Part shown: in pieces, positions 11,336-24,700 of the stretch
Layout of the letters: each line of letters opens with the position of its first letter
Position numbering within the stretch: position 1 is the first letter of the stretch
Source of the DNA: Ignelater luminosus
Lineage: Eukaryota; Arthropoda; Insecta; Coleoptera; Elateridae
Direction of reading: 5' to 3'
Assembly: GCA_011009095.1 (NCBI GenBank)
Contig: VTPC01090705.1
Span: forward strand, 163,215-227,214
Length of the DNA stretch: 64,000 nt
Program-made: the position numbers and the translations under genes
The notes under the pieces: model-generated
Told to the model about the DNA's origin: nothing
Database searches by the model: none
The model's input: only the letters and a program-made list of their open reading frames with translations

Positions 11336-13860
11336 CAAAATGTGGAGTTTCGTGCCTGCAAGCCCGGACTCGCCCTGCAAGATCTGTCCTCGCTTCTATT
11401 ACAAGCCACAGTCGGTCAGGCTTCTCGCTCCCTATTAAGATGCGGAGGCTCATATTCGAGATTCACGGTCTCAGTTTGGTTTCACCTCCCACAAAGCAAC
11501 AAATCGATGGATCTTGAGAAACATTTTCTATCCGTCTTCATTCGGCCGATCAAGCCACCTGCGGTAGCCCACGGTAGGGTTTCATCCTCTATCAAGACAT
11601 TTGCGATGCCATGAAGTTGGGCTTCGTTCTCTCATTAAACGCTCGAAACTTATTTACCACGATCGAGCCCTAGGCCATCTGCAATGGCACACAATCTGGC
11701 TTCACCAAAAGAATTTGTCCTCCACGGCAGAACGAAGCATTTCAAAAATATTAAGTGAGATCGGAAGATTTCCTATCTGCTTATCTCGAAACCGTACATT
11801 TCTACCAAGCTATTAACCTTTGTCGTTTGATAGCAGAAGCGTTTTGTCGAAATAATCAACTCCATGAACAATAATTTCCTGTTGACATTATGTGATATAA
11901 CAAGTAAAAAGGGTGCAGATTTAAAAAAATAATTCGTTGATTGCTTTAAGACAAAAAGCGCAAATCAATGATAGCATGATCTTTACGGTAAGAATATTCT
12001 TCAGTCTACGGTAGCATTCAGTCTTATAAACGATGTCAAAGAATAACCTAAAGGAATTGCTGGAACAAGAAATTCTACGCGATATAAAAATTGGCGAAAA
12101 TTGTTGTGGTTCGTTCTCCACCAGTCCAACTGTGTTCACAGAAAGTCATGTTTTACGTTCCACCAAGCAATTTGCGATGAAGTTGGATTTTATCCTATAA
12201 TGGCAAATGTTTTAAATTTGTTCTCCACAACGAAGCAGCAGCAGAAGGATGCATTTGAAGAATCTTAAGTGAGCTTGGAAAAACAAAAAGCTTCTTTAAC
12301 CAACAGGCCACACAGTCAAACTTTATTCTTCACCGAGCCACCTACAGTTGCACAATATCTGACTTTGGCTTTTACAAGCCACTTGCACAGTAAAGCTCCA
12401 CTTTTCACAAAGTCTCTTGCGACAGCAAAAAGTCGAACTTTGTCTTTTGATAGCAAATGCTTAGTTTTGTGCCTCACGGCGCGACGAGTAGCAAAAAGAT
12501 ATAAGATGAAGATTCCGACAACCTGAGCGTTTATAAACTTAACCACAAGCAGAAAGCACGAGTCAATAATATCATGATCTTTACGATAAGCATATTCTTT
12601 GGTTTACGGTGACATTCACTCTTCTAAACAACGTCAAAGAATAACCTAGAAAAATGGTTAGAACTATAAGTTCACCTGGATATAAAAATTGGTAGGAATT
12701 GTTGTGGTTTGTTCTCCACCAGCCTAACTGTATTCACAGAAAGTCATGTTTTACCCTCCACGAAGCGATTGCGCTTTCTCCTGTAATATCAAACGTTTCG
12801 AATTTGTTCTCCACAACAAGTAGCAGAACGATGCATTTGAAGAATCTTAAGTGAGCTCGGAAGAACAAAAATGCTTCTCCAACCACCAAGGCCACACAGT
12901 TAAACTTTACGCTTCAACGAGCCACCTACAAACTTTGTCTTTTGAGAGCAAACGCTCAGCTTCGTGTCTCACGATGCGACGAGTAGCAAAACGATATAAG
13001 ATGAAAATTCCGACAACCTGAGCGTTTGTAAACTTAACCACAAGCAGAAATCACGAGTCAATAATACCATGATTTTTACGGTAAGCATATTCTTTGGTTT
13101 ACGGCTACATTCATATAAACGACGTCAGAGAATATCCTAGAGAAAAGGTTAGAACAATAAATTCTACTGGATATGAAACTTGGCGGGAATTCAATTCGTT
13201 CTCCACGAGACCAGATGTGTTGACCAAAAGTCAGGTTTTACTTTCCACCAAGTCATTTGCGATGGAGTTGGACTTTATCCTGTAATAATCAAACGCTTTA
13301 CATTTGTTCTCTGCAACGAGCAGCATTTGAAGAATCTTAAGTGAGCTCAGAAGAATAAAAAGGCTTCTCTAACCGCCAGGCTACACAGTCGAACTTTACG
13401 CTTCACCGAGTCACCTACAGTTGCACAATATCAGACTTTCGCGTTTACAGGCCATTAGCACTGACTCGCAGTAAAACTTCACTCTTCACAGTCTCTTGCG
13501 ACAGCAAAAACTCGAACTTTTGATAGTAAACATTTAGTTTTGTGGCTCACAGCACAACATTCAGCAAGCATGCCAGCTGTGATAGCACACAGTCGAGCTT
13601 CACTCTTCATCGAGCCACCTACAGTTGCCCAATATTAGACTTTGGCCTTTACAGGCCACTTGAGCTGACCCACGGTAAAATTCCACTCTTCACGAAGTCT
13701 CTTGCAATAGCAAAAAATCTGACTTTGCCATTGTGATAGCAAACACTTAGTTTTGTAGTGCACGGTGCGACAGGTACCAGTATCAGACTTTGGCCTTTAC
13801 AGCGCACTTACGGTAAAGCTCCACTGTCACAGGGTCTCTTACGATAGCAGAAAATCGAAC
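11336..13860. repeat. Modular repeat array with three long tandem units
   Basis: Landmark CATGATCTTTACGGTAAG recurs at 11975, 12573 and 13068 (the last two copies slightly changed), giving unit lengths of about 598 and 495. Each unit then carries a TGTTCACAGAAAGTCATGTT-like block, TTTGTTCTCCACAACGA, and GCATTTGAAGAATCTTAAGT. The shorter second unit lacks about 100 bases between CGAGCCACCTACA and AACTTTGTCTTTTGA. Smaller motifs such as CCACCTACAGTTGCACAATA and GTCTCTTGCGA.AGCAAAAA also repeat from 12340 to 13900. Open frames here (11342, 12269, 13542 and others) do not keep frame between units and are not genes. Confidence 0.8.
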
Positions 13861-14860
13861 TTTGTCGTTTTATAGCAAACGCTTAGCAAGCAAACTACCT
13901 GTAGTATCACACAGTCGAGTTTCATGCCTGGTCAAGCCACCTACAGTTGTACAATATCAGACTTTGGTCACTTCGATTAAGTTCAACAGAGTCTCTTGGA
14001 ATAGCAAAAAGTCGGACTTTGCCTTCTGTTTTGCCTTAGTTTTGTGCCTCACACTGCAGAGTAGCAAAAGAGGATGTATTTCAAGAATCTTGATTAAACA
14101 CAGGAAAAAGGTTCTTATTTAGCAAGACTGACATCTCAGTGTGTATTAGCTTTTATTCACGTGCGTTTAGATTTTGAAAGCGCTCCTCATGTCTTCTCGA
14201 AATAACCAACTTCATGTAAGACAATTTTCTGTTGAAACTATGTGATACAACAAGTACAAAAAGCTGCAGATTTTAAAAAACAATTGAAACCTGAGCGTTC
14301 AGAAACATAAAAACGAAGAGAAAGCACAAATGAGAAAGTTTTGTTGTCCGGTTTTATATTCTCGAGATTTTGTCTTTCACTAGTTCATGTGCGATAGCCT
14401 ACTGTTAAGCTCAATCCACTATCAGATCAGCTGTGAAAGGTTCGTTCTTCACCTTTCTTTCATTTCCATTACGTTTTCCCGACTTTAGGAAGTAACTGGA
14501 TGATTTAATTCAAAGTTTTGTTATCCATAAGGCCACCTGCGGTGGCCCACACTCACACTGTATAAAGCCATCTGCAATATCAGAAGCCTGGGGTTCGTCT
14601 TCCAAGGCGAGCAGCAAACAAATGCGTTTTAGAAATCAGGTAAACTCATGAACTCAAGGAACGGTTTGTTATTCGAGCAAAATTTAGCACTTTTGGGAAG
14701 ATTTCAAAGCATCTTCTGATGTTCTCTTCAAATAACTAACTTTAAGATTAGTAAATCAAGACAGAAAGATTCAGTAACGTTTAAAAGGGCATTATGATAT
14801 TCAAGATGAAATTTTATAAGTTCATGGTGGAATTGAATCTTACAAACAAGGGCAAATCGT
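13860..14860. repeat. ~1-kb block, copy 1 of a dispersed duplication
   Basis: The block matches 20055-21025 in the same orientation along nearly its whole length. Shared landmarks include AAGACTGACATCTCAGTG at 14124/20359, GATTTTGAAAGCGCTCCTCA at 14171/20401, TGATACAACAAGTACAAAAA and GACAGAAAGATTCAGTAAC. A short related piece with GTGATATAACAAGTAAAAA also lies near 11891, so the block belongs to the local repeat family and is not unique host sequence. Confidence 0.85.
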
Positions 14861-17800
14861 AACCTACATCAACAACAACAACTACTGTACTAGCCTGTTT
14901 TGGCAGCCACGCTCCTGGTAATTCATGTGGTATTAACTCAAAGGGTAAAATTGAAGTGTTGGCGTAGTTGCTCATTCATTCTCGATTCGAATAGCCGTCT
15001 GTAGTCAGCTGCAGTGAATTATTGTTTCATCTACCGTAGGTACTTGTAGGATGTGTTAGAGATAATGATGATTTTAAAATTGATGCTGTGCAGCGACATG
15101 GATTTGTAAAGGACGTCTAGGTAGTCAAGATAGAGATGCTAACTAAGATGGCAGACGTCGGCTGTGGTGAAGCGGCGGCAAATCATGTTGTGGAGGGAGG
15201 GAATTGCAGGGATCGCAAAGCTGTTAACCACACGAAGAGTTTAAAGCTTAACCAGAATAGTATGCACTCTTCCAAGAAGTGGACGTCCGTTGGGCTTCGA
15301 AATGGAAAAGGACACACACAACGTGAAGCCAAACAGCTACGGTCGTCTGTTCACTACAAGAAAACATTACAACGACACATTCTGCCAGTATACAGACATT
15401 TAGCAGAATTCAATTCAATTCAATTTTCTCTAAAGGTTCAGCGTGAAGGATCTGTTATTTTGAATTTTGTGCTGGGGGTGTAAAGTGGAGTTGAAATAAA
15501 CAACAGTTGTCATTGCTCAGCATTTAGTGCAAGGATTATGACAGGAAGAGGATTTCGAAGAATTCAGCTGAAACAGTACTATGAATATTTGGTTTTGGCA
15601 AAATTAATTTAGTTCAAATTGATTTAACTCTACCGACGAAACAGCTTGAGAAAGAGACATAAAATGAGTAAAAATCCAAGAAATTAATTTTTCATCTACA
15701 AAATGAAATCGATTGAACAACGGTAGGTATGATGATAATCGTAAATATCTTTTTTTCTAATTTTTCTTGAAGTATCACCAGTGGTAGATTATTATTTATG
15801 TGTGATACTAACAAATTCTCGATTTCTTTCAAGTCATCCATAAAATATCCAGCTACCGTTCCAATAATATTGAATTTAATGTGTAAAAAGACACCCGGTA
15901 TAAAATTAGAAAAATAATTAGTTTGCAAACCACGAATATTCAAAACCAGCATAAAATATTATAATCGATGATATACACGAAACAAAAAAAAAGACGAAAA
16001 AGGATAAGAAGAAAAATTAAATATTTCCATACTAATATCAGCATGTCCAAACTAAAACACATCAAATCAATTATAGAACGAGGTAGATATAAAAAAATTT
16101 TCAAAGTTTTATCTACTTAATGTATTTTTATACAGAGAGATACACACACAACACACGGTGGAGTCAAGCTGACCCGTCACTAGAAGCAGCTTCCAGATTA
16201 TTCAATATTCTTTATGATCTTGACAAAGTTATTATGACTCTATAAATACACGAAAATGTAAACTTGAAGTTTTATATATGGGAATTTTAATTTTTACGAC
16301 CTGTTTTTATTTTTTTCACATATCAAGTTACAAGTTGTTCAGCGTTGAAGCGGCTGACATATTTATTGTCAACGTTAAGTAGTATATATTCCTCTCTCTA
16401 GATATGAGAAATGTGTAGAATTTCTGAAATTTTTTTACGTCACTTTTATTATTATTATTATTTTAAAAGTTGCGTTCTTAATTTTAAATTTCACACCGAG
16501 AAAATGGTCAAGCTGGGAAAAACACGAATTTAAAAAAGCTTGCGCGCCATACCACACCATAATCATTATTATATCAATTTATTTGTTCGTGCTAAATAAT
16601 TGCCCATTGTAATTCCGTTCTAACTAACCGTGAATACTACACTTCTCCATTCTTATATTTATTTATTAAAGTGATCACAATGTTCACGCATTACACTATG
16701 GTGTAAAAAAACCACAAAAACTAACTTTAACAATGTACAAACAAAAAGGGTAATTTGTTACTCTAGAGTGCATTCTAAAGTAGCTGTCAAAATAATGACT
16801 TAATTTAATAGGTGGATATATGACAAAAACGTTATAAAATTGTCATGAAATAATAATAAAAACATTAGTGAAACACCGGACGTACCGTCCAACCTAAACA
16901 TCACATTCACCGTGTAACATATATTTATATGTTGGAGATGAAAAAAAAAGAATCGTAATAATAATAATGAAGAGCGCATTTTGTACCTAACACTTAATTA
17001 GTTATAAAACCTCGAAACAAGGTGAAAAGCCATGTGAAAATTTTTTGTGCTAAATTAAATTAATTCCTTTTTTGTGTATGAATAGAAAATTTTAATGAAT
17101 TGCGCACTATTAATGTTATGTAGTACTACAGCGGCATGGAGCTTTCTAAAATTGCTAACTAGAAAATGTTTCATCTTAACTAAACAAAATTGTTGGATAT
17201 TACCCTTTCTTATTTAACTATTTCAAAGTTTAATTGGGTATCCTTCACAAACTGAATAAATCAGAATTGTTTATTATTATTATTATTATCAACTGTCTAA
17301 TACTGTTTTAGTTTCATTTTACATAATCTGACCTAATTACAATTAAGATTTTGTAATTTGTAAGTAAATTTGATATAATTTAAAACCTTGTAACTCATTT
17401 TTAGTACGTGTACATTCCTTGTAACTTGAAGCGAGTTGTTTCTAGTTCATTAGTTGGTTTGATAATATCACGTTCTTCTTGTTCAAGATAAATTCGAGTT
17501 GTACCAAATTCAGTTTGACTCAATAGATTGTATTTGATGGTGTTTATCCCTGATTCAAAAATTCGCCAAAATGCCGAGCATATCATGAAATAAAGTGTCA
17601 TTATTCCTGCTGAATTTCTTGAATGTCCTCTTTTGAATTTCCAAATAATCGAAAAGTCTTAGGTAAGAACTGTACTTGATAATTTATTAATTCTTTTTTT
17701 TTTAGACAATTACAAGAAGTTATTCAGGCAAAGCACGTTCAGTATTTTTCCGCCTGTTTTGAGCTTTTCTTCCGCCGTAGTTAGATGACGACTTCAAATT

Positions 17801-18210
17801 TAATTTTGTGTGTAACAGAATGCAAAAAAGAATGAAGGACTATAGACCATAACAGCGACAAACTGTCTTGCCCATGTCTTACAATTTAACCACGGATCGT
17901 AGGACTTTAGTTACGCAGTTCTTTTGCCTTTTATTTTGTTTCTGACAAGTTTCTCGTGCCAATCAGTAAAGATCACACTAAAGTTTTAAACTTTATCTAG
18001 TTATGAAGCTTCAGTATTCAGTATTCTCTAGTTTAGTTTTCAGCTCAAATCTTCGTGACATAAAATTGAGTTTTGCACATGTTGCTCTGCAGAGAATTTT
18101 TAGACGAAAAAGATAAAAGCATGGATGCTGCTTACAGAAACTAAAGTTTTTGAAATATAGAATTTCAAACTCAGGAAGTCACTGAACGTGGTTCATATTT
18201 AATATTATCG
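14861..18210. other. No recognisable gene; AT-rich spacer with one unidentified frame
   Basis: A 115-aa plus frame at 15136-15483 has no motif I know. Its first part is Gly/Ala/Lys-rich and its end is hydrophobic. Since it lies in slightly less AT-rich DNA it could be an old element fragment. ATT-type microsatellites lie at 16447-16463 and 17270-17287. A (CA)-rich stretch lies near 16142-16157. I found no exon. Confidence 0.45.
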
Positions 18211-18214
18211 TATA

Positions 18215-19830
18215 GCGAGCATCTTCTTTATCTGACGATCTGGCCCGAAGGGTCATCAAAGGTTTGAAAGAATGTACAAGAAGGACAATCTCAACCCGAA
18301 AATATGCCTATCGCTAAAAGCTAGAATAATGACAGCTTTGGTTTTTATTTTGATTTGATGATAAAAATCCCAACAGGATCCAGAATTCAGAAGAGGTGTT
18401 CAAAGTTGTTTTCTTGATTTTCTGACTGCTTTAATAATACATTTCGGGTGATCAGAAAACAAATCTGTTTAGGTTATATTAGAGACTGTTGCGGTCAAGC
18501 ACTGAAACTCGTTTCTAACGAGTAATCATTGATGGTTTGCCAGATTTTGTATCTTTTCTACATTACCTTAGTGAGCAGCTTATTAATCCGAAGATCTTTA
18601 CATATTGGCCCGAAAGGCCATGAAAGGATTGAAAGAATGTAAAAGAAAGACAATCTGAGTCGACCAATCCCGAAAATACGCCCGTTGCTAAAAACTAGAA
18701 CAATGACAGCTTTGGTTTTCTTTTGATTTGATCATAAAAATACCGACAGAATTCAGAGTTCAGAAGAGGTGCTCAGAGTTGCTCTCTTGTTATTTTGACT
18801 GCTTTAATAATACATTTCGGGTGATCAGAAAAAATCAGTTTAGATTAGATTAAAGACTGTCGCGATCAAGCACTGAAACTTTCGTTTCCAATCAGTAATC
18901 ATTGATGGTTTGGCAGAGACTCAAAACTGTCTTTTCTAAATTACCTTAGTGAGCAGCTTATTTATCCGACGATCTGGCCCGAAGGGCCATCAAAGGTTTA
19001 AAAAAATGTAAAAGACGGACAATCTGAGTCAAAAACTACCAAAAAAATGTCCGTCGCTAAAAACTGAAACAATGGCAGCTTTGATTCTTTTACTGTTTTG
19101 ATCATAAATATACCAACAGAATCCAAAATTCAGAAGAAGTGCTCAAAGTTGCTTTCTTGAACTTTTGACTGCTTTAATCATACATTTCGGGTGATCAGGA
19201 AAAAACCTTTATAAAGACGATCGCGGTCAAGCACTGAATTTTTTTTTCCAATCAGTAATCATTGATGGTTTGGCAGAGACTCAAAAGCAGGTTTGTGTCT
19301 TTTCTAAATAACCTTAGTGGGCAGCTTGTTTATCCGACGATCTGACCCGAAGGGCCATCAAAGGTTTGAAAGTATGTAAAACAAGGATAATCTGGGTCAA
19401 ACAATCCCGAAAATACGCCCGCTGCTAAAAACTAGAACAATGACAGCTTTGGTTTTCTTTTGATTTGATCATAGAAATACCAAGAAGGTTCGGAATTCAG
19501 AAAAGGTTCTCAAAGTTGCTTTCTTGATCTTTTGACTACTTTAATAATACATTTCGGGTGATCAGGAAACAAAACTGTTTAGGTTATATTAGAAACTGTT
19601 GCGGTCAAGCACTGAAATTTGTTTCTAATGAGTAATCATTGGTGGTTTGGCAGAGACTAAAAAGCAGGTTTTGTGTCTTTTCTGCATTACCTTAGCGAGC
19701 AGCTTATTTATCCGACGATCTGGCCCGAAGAGCCATCAAAAGTTTGAAAGAATGTAAAAGAAAGACAATTTGAGTCAAACAAACAGAGAATACGTCCGTC
19801 GCTAACTAAAAACTGGAACAATGACAGATT
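18215..19830. repeat. Tandem array of ~368-bp units
   Basis: The landmark GATCTGGCCCGAAGGGCCAT, whose core GGCCCGAAGGGCC is a hairpin, starts at 18242, 18607, 18976, 19344 and 19722, spaced 365, 369, 368 and 378. Each unit continues with CAATCTGAGTCAAACAATCC, CGTCGCTAAAAACTAGAACA, TTTTGATTTGATCATAAA, ACATTTCGGGTGATCAG, GCGGTCAAGCACTGAAA and AGTAATCATTGATGGTTTGG. The units do not keep a common reading frame. Confidence 0.9.
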
Positions 19831-20000
19831 TGAAAGAAAGAGGGAAAGGCCTTTCTGTTCATTCCCCATTATTTTACAAACTCTGGGATTCTCTGCAAAT
19901 ATGCCATAAGAGATAGTCAAATCCTAGAAGCTACTGTTCAGGTAGAGGGATCATGGAAAGTCTTAAACAAGAACGATCGGTTTGGAGATTCAAACCCCGG
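19830..20000. repeat. Junction repeat, copy 1
   Basis: GGCCTTTCTGTTCATTC at 19849 through CGGTTTGGAGATTCAAA near 19994 is repeated at 21598-21743. In both places it follows a 368-bp-type unit. It forms the boundary between that array and the next block. Confidence 0.85.
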
Positions 20001-20049
20001 GCTTTCCAAATACAACTATACACTCACAAAGTCTCTTGCAATACCAAAA

Positions 20050-21025
20050 GTCGGACTTTGTCTTTTGATAGCAAACGTTTAGCTTTGTGGTTTACGGCAC
20101 GACAAGTAGCAAACAGCCTACCTGTGGTAGCACACAGTCAAGCTCCACCCTTCACCATGTTGCCCAGTATTAGATTTTGCCCATTACAGGCGATTTCGGT
20201 AATGCTCAACTTCTCACAGAGTCTCTTCCGATAGCAAAATGTCGGACTTTGCCTGTTGTTTTGCCTTAGTCTTGTGCCTCACAGCACGACGGATAGCAAA
20301 AAGATGTATTTGAAGAATCTCGATTAAACGCAAGAAAAAGGGATCTTATTTAACAAGACTGACATCTCAGTGAGTATTAGCTTTTATTCACGTGTGTTTA
20401 GATTTTGAAAGCGCTCCTCATGTCTTTTCGAAATAACCAACTTCATTCAAGACAATTTTCTGGTGAGTTTATGTGATACAACAAGTACAAAAAGGTGCAG
20501 ATTTTAAAAAACAATTAAAAACTGAGCGTTTACAAACGTTAAGACAAAGAGAAAAGAAAATTTTGTTATCCAGTTTTATAATCTAGAAATTTTGCCTTTT
20601 ACTAGTTCACTAGCTTAAGTCACTATTGGACCAGCTGTGGAGGGTTCATTCTTCACCAACCTTCCATTTGCATTAGGTTTCCCTGACTTTAGGATGTAAT
20701 TGCATCATTTAGTTCGAAATATCGTTATCCATAAGACCTTCTGTTATGGCCCACAGTCAGAATTTATTAAGCCATCTGCAATATCAGAAGCTTCGAGTTT
20801 GTCTTCCACGCAAACAAAAGCGTTTTAAAAATCAGATAAACTCATGAACTCGAGGAAAGGTTTTTTATTTACCCAAAATTCAGTACTTTGGGAAGATTTC
20901 AAAGCATGTTCTGATGCTGTCTTTAAATAACTAGATTTAAGATTACTAAATCATGACAGAAAGATTCAGTAACATGACATTTTATAAGATCATGATAGAA
21001 TTGAACCTTACAAACAAGGGGGCTT
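20050..21025. repeat. ~1-kb block, copy 2 of a dispersed duplication
   Basis: This block aligns with 13860-14860 in the same orientation, with small deletions, for example near 20970. It is enclosed between two stretches of 368-bp-type units, so the two repeat families are interleaved here. The 93-aa frame 19953-20234 lies in repeat DNA and is not a gene. Confidence 0.85.
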
Positions 21026-21099
21026 TGTCTTCCACGACAAGCAGCAAACAAATGCATTTTAAAAATCAGATCAACTCATGAACACGAGGAAAAGTTTCT

Positions 21100-21560
21100 G
21101 ATTTTCTAATCATTGATGGTTTGGCGGAGACTCAAAAAGCAGGGTGGTGTCTTTTCTACATTACCTTAGTAAGCAGCTTATTTATCCGACGATCTGGCCC
21201 GAAGAGCTATCATAGGATTGAAAAAATGTAAAAGAAGGAAATTCGAGGCAAACAATCTCGAAAATACACCCATCGGCGTCGCTAAAAACTAAAACAACGA
21301 CAGCTTTGAATCTTTTTTGATTTGATCATAAATATGCCAATTCAGAAGAGATGCTCAAAGTGGCTTTCTTAAACTTTTGACTGCTTTAATCATACATTTC
21401 GGTTGATCAATAAAAGACCTGTTCAGGCTAGATTAGAGACTGCAGCGGTCAAGCACTGAAACTCTTTTCTAATCAGTAATCATTGATGGTTTGGCAGAGA
21501 CTCAAAAGCAGTGTCGTGTCTTTTCTACATGAAGAAATCATCAAATCCGATTACGAAGAC
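21100..21560. repeat. Detached 368-bp-type unit
   Basis: AATCATTGATGGTTTGGC (21108) and GATCTGGCCCGAAGAGC (21191) restart the ~368-bp repeat after the inserted block. The unit runs to the next ATTGATGGTTTGGCAGAGAC near 21482. The landmark at 21196 is 1474 bases from the previous one at 19722. Confidence 0.85.
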
Positions 21561-21589
21561 TTTTTACTGTTTAGAGGCCTGGAAGGAAT

Positions 21590-21745
21590 GAAGGGAGGCC
21601 TTTCTGTTCATTCACCATTCTTTTACGAGCTCAATGAAGGTTTATATGCAAATATGCGATAAAAGGCAGTCAAATCGTGGAAGATACTGTTCGGTGGAAT
21701 CCTGGAAAGTGTTAAATGAGAACGACCGGTTTGGAGATTCAAATA
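21590..21745. repeat. Junction repeat, copy 2
   Basis: Second copy of the 19830-20000 sequence, in the same orientation and again directly after a 368-bp-type unit. The 65-aa frame at 21634 lies within it and past its end and is not accepted as a gene. Confidence 0.85.
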
Positions 21746-21749
21746 TACT

Positions 21750-24700
21750 TACTGCAAGAAATTGTGCCAGTGCCTGTGATAACGTTTTAGATTTCCCCTT
21801 ACATTGGGACTTTCAATCAGGTTACCTGTAATAGCTTCGCTTTTCAGCAGATCACTCATAATAGTCCAGAGTAGGTCTTCGACTTCCTCATTATCTTCAC
21901 TTACATTGAACTACTGATGGGCCTTACACTTCACTAGTATCAATCTTAAATTTTTACTAATGGTCATGTTTAATTTCAAAAGGAACTTCATATTAAAAAC
22001 ATTTTCTGGATGTCTTATAACTTCTTGAGATCGCAAGAAAAAGATTCCGCAGCATTTAGTTTCTTATTATCAGAGCGTTTATCGCTATTCTCACAGCCGA
22101 AAGTCTGATTACTACAAGAGTTATCTTGGATTCTTATTCAAGCATGAGAAGAAACAAACTCTTCTAAGCAAACAGATTTTTCTTACACATTTCATACTGT
22201 GTAATGAGCTTTTTGAAGAAGGAATATTTTCTATAGAATTGCTAAAATTTCTAAATACCTCCTCAATCTGGCAACAGCGCAAGGCATGTACTAAGTAGTT
22301 GTCAAGTTAATTGAGTTGTATCTAGGCTGTTTTTAGATGTGTAGAGTTTATTTTGGCCAAATGGATTCTAGTGTCTTAGAGTTAGTCTCGAAGATGAGTC
22401 TCTTACTGTTTTCTGGCTTCTCGAACCACTATGAAAGGTTTTTGTGGTGCATATCTAGAAAACCTCAATAATAATAATTTCTCTTGTGGTGTGTTGTAGA
22501 AATTCAATTCTTTCACTTTCTCAAACTTGTTTGGCCAATCTTACAATTAGAGAGAATTCTAAAAGGAACAAGGAATAAGTAAGCTGGAAAACTCGCGTTG
22601 AATCATTTGGAGAGTTGTAATAACCTAGAAATTCTCTCATTGTTACAGCTAGAATTGCAGTGCAAAAGATGTTTTGTCTGTAAAAAATGTCAGATCTCTT
22701 CCAGTTAATGGATCAATACAAAGAGATGACTAAAAATGTTTATGAAATGAGTTGAGAGCAATACCAAATCAGTGATTGTTTAATTGCTTTGGATTTTCAA
22801 ATAAATCGCAAACAAGTCTGGCTCTGATTCTCAAACCTGCAAACAAGAACAAAACCATCGGAGTTTCTTCTAAAACCATACCAATTGTCAGCTTCTTTAC
22901 TGGAGGCCTGCTTTGTTTAAAAACAGCAACAGATTGGCAAATTGAATACAATCGAATAAAACACACAAACATACAGAAGTTTTTAGCTTGTAAAATAAAA
23001 AGCAGGATTTCTCGATAAAAGTCCAGGTTGAAAAACGTACTAAATCCCAAACAGTTATGAAATTAAATAACAGAGAAAAATAATCAATAGCGAAGACTAG
23101 AGAAGGATGAAACGTAGAAACGACAACCTAAATTGTATTTTTGGCATCTCTACATATTTTTTTGAATTATTAAGTCGAGATTAAAAAAGTTGGATGGACG
23201 CGCCTCCACCAAAATTAAAAACTAAACTAGTACATGCTGCAAGGAACTAAATTCAACAGAGATCTGATGATCGAATCAGCCTGGGGATTACCGTCTAATT
23301 ACCTACTTTAGCAAGATAAACAGGATTCTTTTTTTCTAACTTAATTCAGCCTTGTCAAATTAAATCGTAATAGATTTTTACTATAGTCTAGTAATAAATA
23401 AAATAGAACACAAAACACTTAATGAAATCATTCAAGCGCAACTCTCAAATTTTCTTAACCTTCAAGAAACGAGAATACTAATATTTTACCTTTTTTGAAC
23501 TTAATTAATTCGACAGGATATTATCTAATATAATAGGTATTAATGTAAATTCGCTTTATAACAATTACATTCCAAAATAATTCAATCACTTATTGCTATT
23601 TCTATAATTAATTAGTAAAAATTCGATTCAATTGGAATTTTTAAAAAATCCTTTTTAAACTTCCTAAATTACGCCACAAGGGTATCATCCAACCTAAAAA
23701 ATGATCAAATTAGGAAACATAAATTAAATAGAAATTTGACACTGAGCTTAAAGAAGCGGAACAAATGAAGCGGCATTATAGTGGGTATACACGCAGGGAT
23801 GCCGGAACTAACCGCCGTGAGTTGTAAGCGACACCTTATTATTTCCGCTAGCAGTTGACACTTTAAAAAAGTTTTGTTTGAAGTAAACACAGAAAAAAAT
23901 AGTTAAGTTAATAGTAGAATAAAATATGTTTAAGAAACCTACCTAATAATAAGAAATTTTTGTCATAAATTAAAACGATATGTTGGCAGGAGTGTAAACT
24001 GAAACCGAGTTGAAAATATCCAGTGGCCAGTAGGGGGTCAGAAAGCGAATATATGTATATAAACTTTTATTATATGTACGTGTATAATCTGATGTTATCA
24101 AGGTAACAAAACTATAAAAATGATATTTTTTTCTGGAGACAGTTTTCCCAGAAACTAATAAAACTGCCCGCGACCGCATAGAAATATACAAATTATTATT
24201 TTATTCATTTGTATATATTTAGAAGATACATACAACAGGTCTGTTTAGTGCAGAAGATGGGATTTTCTCTCCTTTTCTTCTTTCGCATCGTAATCTATAA
24301 TTTTAATGTGTAAGAGAGCAATTAGATAATCTAGAAATTTGTTGAAACACAAGTTATAATTAAAATGTCAGATAAAGAGTAATTAAATTTGTTAAATTTA
24401 AATTTAAAATAAAAAGCTTTTTGTTGTACTTTTTTGAATATTTGAATACTTCTAGCTTTACGTACTACTATAAGGAGAACTTTGCTCGAGCGAAAGAACC
24501 ATTCAAAAAAGTGCAAATTTTATTCATATTTTGTTTTTCTAGCTGAAAACTTGTTAACAGCTTTTTTCCTAACGAATTTATGAAATTTTATCACAATAAT
24601 TATAATTAGTATACAAAAGTTAAAAATTATCATTGCACTATTACATAATGCAGTTTATTTATTCTAATCACAGGACTTGCAAAAAAAAGCGCCAACAATG

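Noticed and set aside
13094-14122. Short plus frames in the modular repeats
   Set aside because: The equivalent positions in sister units are not open in the same frame.
18215-21560. Regularly spaced short palindromes considered as a CRISPR array
   Set aside because: Spacing is ~368 bases and the whole unit is repeated, so this is a tandem satellite-like array in a eukaryotic genome.
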